Positions 57,726 through 64,000 of a stretch of 64,000 nucleotides of DNA are shown here, in pieces. The first letter of the stretch is position 1. Each line of letters starts with the position of its first letter. Below the pieces are notes generated by a model. The model saw nothing but the letters and a program-made list of their open reading frames with translations, did no database searches and had not been told where the DNA came from. This DNA is from Brachyhypopomus gauderio (Eukaryota > Chordata > Actinopteri > Gymnotiformes > Hypopomidae). Where the stretch lies: positions 14,981,858 to 15,045,857 of the forward strand of contig NC_135218.1 in the NCBI RefSeq assembly GCF_052324685.1. Reading direction: 5' to 3'. The translations under genes were made by a program, and so were the position numbers.

Positions 57726-58140
57726 GGGGTGAGTTTCCCGAAACATTCTTAGCGCTAAGTAAGTACTTCTTAACCTCATACGTTTCATACGAGTGTGACG
57801 GGCAGGGTGTGCGAACCAAAAGGAAGCGATCACGCCAAGTCTCAGGGAAAAAGGATGGTTTAATAGAAAGTGTGCAAACCTAAAACCCGTGCAATAGATC
57901 CAAATTAAGGATATAATGACCAGCGGTCAACTGGTACAAAGACAAGACATATATAGACAGACAAACGACCATCAGGTGGGAACGGATCACGGGCTCCGCC
58001 CACCTGAGGGGCGTACACGACGTCACAAAACAACAACAACACAGCCGCTGTGGACAGAGGCGGCCGGTAGGGGGCCGCCTCACCGTGACAACGAGGTTAC
58101 AAAGTACTTAGCGCTATGAACGTTTCGGGAAACCCACCCC
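57726..58140. mobile_element. Palindromic MITE split by a solo LTR
   Basis: The left arm starts ggggtgagtttcccgaaac and the right arm ends gtttcgggaaacccacccc, its near-exact reverse complement. The arms also share agcgctaagtacttc-type inner sequence. Removing the LTR and one target duplication leaves an approximately 113-bp hairpin. Short perfect palindromes of this kind are a known fish MITE class; the superfamily is not determined. Confidence 0.8.
57794..58090 (-). mobile_element. Solo LTR, family A, copy 1 (297 bp)
   Basis: Ends TGTGACGG...CCGTGACA on the plus strand (TGTCACGG...CCGTCACA on the minus). The exact 5-bp target duplication ACGAG lies at 57789-57793 and 58091-58095. Minus-strand sense is supported by a TATATA box followed later by ATTAAA. 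Homologous to the interrupted copy at 60445-63652. Confidence 0.9.
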
Positions 58141-58149
58141 AGTATAGTA

Positions 58150-60430
58150 TACAGAACATTTATAAACAGCACTTACAAAATATGTGCAAGAACTAATGAA
58201 AGGGCCATTTATGTCTGAGAAATACAGGCAAGAAAAAATATATATTTTTGAGGTTAAATTTGAAGAGTTGCAGAGTGTTGGACCAGAGGGGGAAATAGGT
58301 GCCAGAGTCAAGGAACACATGTAGAAAAAGCAAAGCCAGAAGACTGGAGGGAGGAACAGTGAGACGTCTGGCTGAGGAAGACCTGAGAGTGCAGGTAGGT
58401 TTCTAATGGTGCAGGACATCAGACAGATAGAAGGAGTGAGGTTATTTAGAGCACTGTAGGTGAGTTGGAGTATTTTAATTTGAATCTAGTATTTTGTAGG
58501 GAGCCAGTGAAGATGTTGAAGAACAGGTGTAATGTGATGGAGGAGAAGGTGTGGATGAGAAGGCTAGCAGCAGAGTCCTGAACTGTCTGAAGTCTGTGAG
58601 AAGAGGAAGAGTTAATGCCAAATAGAGAGTTGGAATAATCCAAGCAGCTAGAGATGAAGGCGTGGATGAGAATTTCACCAGCAGACTAAGAGAGATGGCC
58701 CAATTTTGGCAATGTTGCACAGATGGAAAAAGGACATTTTAAATTCAGAGTTGATATGGGCACTGAATGAGAGCCGATGACACCCAGATGGAAGGAGAAA
58801 CAATCTTGTCATCGATAGAGAGAGTGGGAACCAGCTTTATTTGAGAAATTTTGAACCAGTGAGAATGAATATTTAACATGAGAAAATTGCATACATTTCT
58901 GGATTTCTGATTTCTAATAGATTCCCTATAGATTTGTAAATAGATTTTAAAAATCTGGATTCCATTTGCATAGCAGTGGACGTTAAGTGACGCAAGATGT
59001 GTCCTATGGAATGCATGTATACAATGAATAGGAGAGGCCCAAGGACTTGAAGAACGTCATGAGTGACAGCGGAAGTAGAAGTGTAGCCAGAGAGGGTACT
59101 AAACTGTTTTCTGTCAGTTAAATAGGATGTGAACCAGTCTATGGCGGTGATAATATTGCCCAGCTCACACAGCCTAGACATAAGGATGGAATGGCTTACT
59201 GTGTCTGCACTTAGCAGTAAAAGGACACAAAGAGCACTAGAATCCACACATCTTTACTTATCTTTAATAAGTAGGTTCTTGCTCGAAATCCAGATTGGAA
59301 CTGCTCAAAGAGATCAAAGAATCAGCAGAATGAAAAGTGTAAAGAGTAAAGAAAGGGAAGAATAAAAAAGAGAATGCCTGGGGAATGAAAAGCTGGAAAA
59401 TAAACTCTAGTAAACTGCTGATTTCTGCAACTTTAGAAATGCAGGTATGAACCACAGAGAGCAGGAGTAATGGCGGCTATAAGGGGGATGAAAGCGTAAA
59501 AAAAGTAGACTTCCTACAAAGTATTTTTAACCGATGACCAGTTTCATAGTGCGTAGTATACCATTAGTATCATTAATATACAGTGTATTAGTATAATTAA
59601 TATAGGCCTACAGTATATTTCACACAATACTTATTTGCAGCAGTAACACACAAGATGAAAATTTCAGACCCCTCCATGATTTCTAAGTGGGAGAACTTGC
59701 AGTCGAAAGTCGCAGGGTGTTCAAATACTTATTTTCCTCACTGTACCAGGGAGAGTGTATTAAGAGACTCAAAGAGAAAAGCATTAAACAGTGCAGCATG
59801 CTCAGTGTCATCAAGATAAGGGGGAGCTGAATCAACAGGAAAAGCTGTGGAAATACAAAATGTGTCTTTGATTAGAGTGACATGGTAACTGTGAACAGTG
59901 TACGCCTGTGATCAAAGCACGGAAACAGTAGAAGAGAGAGATTCAAAACAGATAATGAAAAGCAGTAGAGAGTGCGAATTTATCATCAGGGAAATCTACA
60001 TGTTGTATAAACTGGAAACACCAGAGAAAGTGATTAGTAGGGTTAGGACTAGGGTTCATTAATATGAATATTGAAGTCTCCAAGCAGCAACATGCAGGTC
60101 AAAATCGAATATGTACATGTAAGGCGTTTAGATCATTCAGAGAGTAATGATACATTAGGTTTTGGTGGACGGTGGGTCATTACAGAGCTAGGTATTCATG
60201 TAAGCCTGAGATCTACAATAGCCTATTTGAAAATCGTCGTTGAAAATAGTCTCTGGTCTCAACTCCGGAATGGGATGTACTAGACACGATTGGGGCTTGG
60301 GTAGGCCAACTTGTCATGCATAAGATGGATGGCTGAAAATAAAGTTCACTGTTAATGTAAATAAAACAGCCACTTGCATTTCTAGCATAAATAATTTCCA
60401 TAAACAAGCAGAAAGAAATGCTGTGTTAGT
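58150..60430 (-). mobile_element. L2/CR1-type LINE relic
   Basis: On the minus strand, pieces appear in ORF2 order. A nuclease phrase LLLGDFNI lies near 60063-60092. Reverse transcriptase lies at about 59247-58873 (DTVSHSILMSRL, FTSYLTDRKQF, LGPLLFIVYM). The C-terminal segment at about 58720-58460 resembles the usual LDYCNSLF and LQTVQ...AASLLIHT motifs. Several stops and frameshifts make it inactive. A Tc1 fragment (59640-59745) interrupts it. The left end abuts the MITE and the right end lies just before the family A LTR. Confidence 0.8.
59640..59745. mobile_element. Tc1-like transposon terminal fragment
   Basis: Contains ccatgatttctaagtgggag and ends tcaaatacttattttcctca followed by ctgta, the familiar inverted-repeat end of a fish Tc1-like family. 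Only one end is present. Confidence 0.6.
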
Positions 60431-60551
60431 GCATAACTATCATGTGTGATGGGCAGGGTGAGCGAAATAAAACGGGATCAGGGAAAATGGATGGTGTAAT
60501 GAAGAAATTGCGCAAACCAAAAGCCCGTGAGTCGATCCGAATTAAGGATAT

Positions 60552-61009
60552 TGTAACGGGGCTTGCGCCCCGGAGCGAGAAGACGGACACAATCGCTGAG
60601 AAGAGCGAGATTTATTACAGGATATTCCATAGCCATCATCAGAGAAACAGTCCGGGGTCATAACGGGAGGGCAGTCAGAGTAACAAAGGTAAACAGGCAT
60701 GACGAACACACGACGGGGAAACACAGAGCAACTCACGATCAAGACGAAACAACCAAGCACCAAACAACAGCATGCACAAAAGAACGATAGAACAAAATGA
60801 ACAAAATAACCGATAGCCAGACTGGGGAAGTGCAGGGATTATAAGGACATGAACTAAACAAGGCACAGGTGATGGCAATGACACCGGGGCGTGGTAACTA
60901 ACGAGGAATTAATCAAAACCAACGAGCAGGGCGGGACAAACGGGCAAGAACACAGACACGAGGGAACCCAGGGTGACAGCTAGGAGAGGGGGCGTAGCCC
61001 CACGTGACA
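60552..61009 (-). repeat. 3' LTR of the young element (left copy)
   Basis: 458 bp with TGT...ACA ends. By eye it differs from the other LTR at two positions only, both C/T: the 12th base, and the fifth base from the inner edge. Confidence 0.93.
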
Positions 61010-63169
61010 GAACCCCCCCTCAAAGTGTGCCACCCCGGGGCACGCAAGGGCAGACAGGACAGGGAACCACGAAACACGGCGAGGGACAGCGGACACAGGA
61101 CAGACCGGAGGAACAGACCAGGGGAAAGCAGGGCACGGAGAACAGGGCACGGCAGGGACAGAGAAACCAGAGACTGGCCCGGAGCTGGGCGGGGACGGGG
61201 CATCACAGGCAGGGACAGGGCCAGGCATGGGAGCAGGACTGGACGGGACCGGACAGGGAGTAGACACAGGAGCGGGGCCAGGGAACAGGGCAGAGGCAAA
61301 CACAGAGGCAAAGACAGCATCGACAACAGAGACAGGGACAGGAACAAGGTGAGTGACAACTTGGGGAACAGACATGGGGACTGGGACAGAGACGACACCA
61401 CTGGAAACAGACACTGGAACAGGAACCTGGAGTCGAACAGACACAACAACGGGGACAGGAACCAAAACAAAGCTGGGGACGGAACATGGGTGCAAGGGGA
61501 ACACGGGCATAGAAACAGGTGTACAGGGCAGAGCAGAGGGCACATAAAGTCCATGCCCAACAGAGGGCAGCAGAGTCACTGGAGGAACAGGCGCGGTCCG
61601 CTGGCGGGCAGCGGGAACAGGCGCGGTCCGCTGGCGGGCAGCGGGAACAGGCGCGGTCCGCTGGCGGGCAGCGGGAACAGGCGGCAACCCCTCCTGGGTC
61701 GCGGAGACAGGAACCGGCGAGGACGACCCCTCCTGGGTCGCGGGGACAGGAACCGGCGAGGACGACCCCTCCTGGGTCGCGGGAACAGGAACTGGCGTGG
61801 ACGACCCCTCCTGGGTCGCGGGGACAGGAACCGGCGTGGTCTGCCTACGGGCAGCGGGGACAGGAACCGGCGTGGTCTGCCTACGGGCAGCGGGAACGGG
61901 AACCGGCGTGGTCTGCCTACGGGCAGCGGGAACGGGAACCGGCGTGGTCTGCCTACGGGCAGCGGGAACGGGAACCGGCGTGGTCTGCCTACGGGCAGCC
62001 GGAACGGGAACCGGCGTGGTCTGCCTACGGGCAGCGGGAACGGGAACCGGCGTGGACTGCCGACGGGCAGCGGGAACGGGAACCGGCGTGGACTGCCGAC
62101 GGGCAGCGGGAACGGGAACTGGCGTGGGTGACCTCCTCAGGATCGCGGGAACAGGCTGCAGAGGTGACATGACGTCCTCGGGGGGCGGAGTCGCCGCACT
62201 GACGTCCTCGGGGGGCGGAGTCGCCGCACTGACGTCCTCGGGGGGCGGAGTCGCCGCTCTGACGTCCTCGGGGGGCGGAGCCGCCGCTCTGACGTCCTCG
62301 GGGGGCGGAGCCGCCGCTCTGACGTCCTCGGGGGGCGGAGTCGCCGCTCTGACGTCCTCGGGGGGCGGAGTCGCCGCTCTGACATCCTCGGGGGGCGGAG
62401 CCGCCGCTCTGACGTCCTCGGGGGGCGGGACCGCCAAGCCGACGTCATCCCGGGTCTGAGCCGGCCACTCTTGCCATGAGTGGCTAGTACTCCCCCCCAA
62501 AAAACACTTTGGGAGCCTTTGGGGAGTGGCTTCCGGGAGTAGCGGAGGGAGGTCCTCTTCCACAGGGTCCTGGGCGAGCCTGGAAGAACACACAGACACA
62601 GAAGCTCCTCGGTTGCTCTCTCTGCGATGGCTCCGCCTCCCTTGAGGTGTCGGGAGCTCGCAGACGCCATTGAGAGACAACCGAGGGTTAAGCCAACGCT
62701 CGTCTGTGCGCTCTGTCCGTCTGCCCGCGACTTGTACTACAGGTTTCTCCTCCCTATAGTGATCACCAAGCCGGGCAGACTCATAGCGCTCAACAGGAGT
62801 CTCGTCGCGAAAGCCAGTCGAAGTTGTAAGTGACTGCGCTTTCTTCTGAGTGCGACGAGACTTCCGTGTTCCCACAGCGCCAGGGGAATTTCTGTCTCTG
62901 GTTCGTTCGTGCTGTAATATCGGAGAGTCGAACCGAATTAAACCAGCCAACATCTCATTACAGCGATCGAACTTACCAGAGTCTCGCTCTCTCGCTGTGT
63001 CCTTCGGAGATCGGTTATTATGTAACGGGGCTCGCGCCCCGGAGCGAGAAGACGGACACAATCGCTGAGAAGAGCGAGATTTATTACAGGATATTCCATA
63101 GCCATCATCAGAGAAACAGTCCGGGGTCATAACGGGAGGGCAGTCAGAGTAACAAAGGTAAACAGGCAT
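60980..63169 (-). CDS. Proline-rich tandem-repeat ORF of the LTR element
   Basis: One open frame of about 730 codons from an ATG at 63169, inside the 5' LTR, to a stop at 60980, inside the 3' LTR. The N-terminal third is non-repetitive, basic and polar (KSRRTQKKAQSL, GRRTERTDERW). The middle is tandem repeats: APPPEDVRA units of 10 residues, PVPVPAARRQTT units of 12, PVPVPATQEGSS(S/T) units of 13 and PAARQRTAPV units of 10. The C-terminal part is Pro/Val/Ser/Cys-rich. No zinc knuckle, protease or other gag-pol motif is seen. It could be a gag replacement or a structural protein, or an ORF kept open only because of repeat composition; plus-strand frames over the repeats are also open. Confidence 0.5.
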   Translation of the reverse strand: MPVYLCYSDCPPVMTPDCFSDDGYGISCNKSRSSQRLCPSSRSGARAPLHNNRSPKDTARERDSGKFDRCNEMLAGLIRFDSPILQHERTRDRNSPGAVGTRKSRRTQKKAQSLTTSTGFRDETPVERYESARLGDHYREEKPVVQVAGRRTERTDERWLNPRLSLNGVCELPTPQGRRSHRRESNRGASVSVCSSRLAQDPVEEDLPPLLPEATPQRLPKCFLGGSTSHSWQEWPAQTRDDVGLAVPPPEDVRAAAPPPEDVRAATPPPEDVRAATPPPEDVRAAAPPPEDVRAAAPPPEDVRAATPPPEDVSAATPPPEDVSAATPPPEDVMSPLQPVPAILRRSPTPVPVPAARRQSTPVPVPAARRQSTPVPVPAARRQTTPVPVPAARRQTTPVPVPAARRQTTPVPVPAARRQTTPVPVPAARRQTTPVPVPAARRQTTPVPVPATQEGSSTPVPVPATQEGSSSPVPVPATQEGSSSPVPVSATQEGLPPVPAARQRTAPVPAARQRTAPVPAARQRTAPVPPVTLLPSVGHGLYVPSALPCTPVSMPVFPLHPCSVPSFVLVPVPVVVSVRLQVPVPVSVSSGVVSVPVPMSVPQVVTHLVPVPVSVVDAVFASVFASALFPGPAPVSTPCPVPSSPAPMPGPVPACDAPSPPSSGPVSGFSVPAVPCSPCPAFPWSVPPVCPVSAVPRRVSWFPVLSALACPGVAHFEGGFCHVGLRPLS
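61580..62455. repeat. Coding-length tandem repeat array inside the LTR element
   Basis: Four successive blocks: about three 30-bp units (61587-61680), four 39-bp units (61683-61838), eight 36-bp units (61825-62125) and nine to ten 30-bp units with gacgtcctcggggggcggag (62168-62450). All unit lengths are multiples of three. Confidence 0.9.
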
Positions 63170-63478
63170 GACGAACACACGACGGGGAAACACAGAGCAA
63201 CTCACGATCAAGACGAAACAACCAAGCACCAAACAACAGCATGCACAAAAGAACGATAGAACAAAATGAACAAAATAACCGATAGCCAGACTGGGGAAGT
63301 GCAGGGATTATAAGGACATGAACTAAACAAGGCACAGGTGATGGCAATGACACCGGGGCGTGGTAACTAACGAGGAATTAATCAAAACCAACGAGCAGGG
63401 CGGGACAAACGGGCAAGAACACAGACACGAGGGAACCCAGGGTGACAGCTAGGAGAGGGGGCGTAGCCCCACGCGACA
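63021..63478 (-). repeat. 5' LTR of the young element (right copy)
   Basis: 458 bp. In minus sense it carries a TATAA, the first ATG of the long ORF (63169) and AATAAA before the end. Confidence 0.93.
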
Positions 63479-63695
63479 GATATAATGACCAGCGGTCAAC
63501 TGGTACAAAGACAAGACATATATAGACGAACAAATGACTCTCAGGTGAGACGGATCGCGGGCCCCGCACACCTGAGGGACGAACACCACATGACCACAAC
63601 AGGTGCCGCTGTGGACGGGGCCGACCGGCAGGGGGCCCTCCGCAACGTGACATCATGCTGTTTAGCTTTCTTTAGCTCATTACTTAGTGATTTTA

Positions 63696-63701
<6 letters not shown>

Positions 63702-63790
<89 letters not shown>

Positions 63791-63843
63791 AAATATGTAT
63801 AATTATATATCAATATATTATATATTAATATATTATATATATT

Positions 63844-63916
<73 letters not shown>

Positions 63917-63965
63917 TATTAATAATAATATATATATAATATATTAATATATTATATATTAATAT
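63702..63965. repeat. (AT)n and TTAATA-rich microsatellite
   Basis: Two long AT tracts (63702-63787 and about 63849-63910) separated and followed by taatatat motifs. Assembly length here is unreliable. Confidence 0.97.
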
Positions 63966-64000
63966 AATCATTCCTGTCCGGGAAGAAATCTCAGGGATGA

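Larger units (their letters stand above)
60552..63478 (-). mobile_element. Young full-length non-autonomous LTR retrotransposon (2.9 kb)
   Basis: Two direct 458-bp LTRs (60552-61009 and 63021-63478) flank 2,011 bp of interior. The target duplication GATAT is exact at 60547-60551 and 63479-63483. The empty site is preserved in the sister solo LTR near 57905-57920. Minus sense is supported by TATAA (minus strand at about 63308-63313), AATAAA (63080-63085) and a polypurine tract (TTTGAGGGGGG, minus strand, 61010-61026) before the 3' LTR. No protease, reverse transcriptase, RNase H or integrase is visible, so movement must rely on another element. A standard TGG primer-binding site was not found next to the 5' LTR. 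Confidence 0.92.
60445..63652 (-). mobile_element. Solo LTR, family A, copy 2, interrupted by a younger LTR element
   Basis: Parts 60445-60551 and 63484-63652 together form a 276-bp LTR homologous to 57794-58090 (shared ttaaggatataatgaccagc once rejoined). The exact 5-bp target duplication TCATG lies at 60440-60444 and 63653-63657. The younger insertion sits between its two halves. Confidence 0.9.

Noticed and set aside
57880..58083. 67-codon frames inside the solo LTR
   Set aside because: LTR sequence with regulatory content; no homology and not shared intact with copy 2.
61004..62459. Long plus-strand open frames (375, 217 and 220 codons) over the LTR element interior
   Set aside because: They translate the same GC-rich tandem repeats antisense to the element. 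TATA, poly(A) signal and polypurine tract all place the sense strand on minus. Unit lengths divisible by three keep every frame open.

Overview
The window is animal nuclear DNA from a ray-finned (teleost) fish. It holds split genes with GT-AG and GC-AG introns, CCAAT-box promoters, many di- and mononucleotide tracts, and fish-type repeats: L2/CR1 and Rex1-like LINEs, a Tc1 deletion derivative, a tRNA-derived SINE, solo LTRs and a palindromic MITE. An otophysan (catfish or characin type) host is a guess from repeat flavour only.

Five genes could be rebuilt exon by exon, and a sixth, short one is probable. Positions 5118-14127 (+) are ddr2, a discoidin-domain collagen-receptor tyrosine kinase, with the initiator exon unresolved. 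Positions 17290-20717 (+) are hsd17b7, a sterol-pathway 3-ketoreductase with a CCAAT/SRE-like promoter. Positions 21601-21963 (-) are an unrecognised single-exon membrane protein. Positions 22795-27672 (+) are serbp1, an RGG-rich RNA- and ribosome-binding protein. Positions 29717-38333 (-) are il12rb2 and 44720-52732 (-) are il23r, tandem paralogous type I cytokine receptors. In human, DDR2-HSD17B7 lies on 1q23 and IL23R-IL12RB2-SERBP1 on 1p31. Here both conserved blocks are contiguous, with the unknown small gene at the junction. For hsd17b7, serbp1, il12rb2 and il23r the exon lengths sum to a whole number of codons from ATG to stop (343, 417, 788 and 649 aa).

The most notable gene-level signal is il23r. 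The rebuilt receptor has an Ig-like D1, no visible D2, then D3 and two extra fibronectin-III domains that match D4-D5 of il12rb2, which human IL23R lacks. The intron where D2 should lie carries a LINE tail. Three introns (in ddr2, serbp1 and il12rb2) appear to use GC donors.

The left end (1-1370) is a LINE relic plus a minisatellite. The right end (57726-63657) is a nested transposon stack. A solo LTR sits in a palindromic MITE. Next to it is an L2-like LINE carrying a Tc1 fragment. Beyond that is a second copy of the same solo LTR, invaded by a very young LTR element (two 458-bp LTRs with 2 differences, TSD GATAT). Its 2-kb interior has no gag-pol but carries one long proline-rich ORF made of frame-preserving tandem repeats. 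The window ends in long AT repeats.
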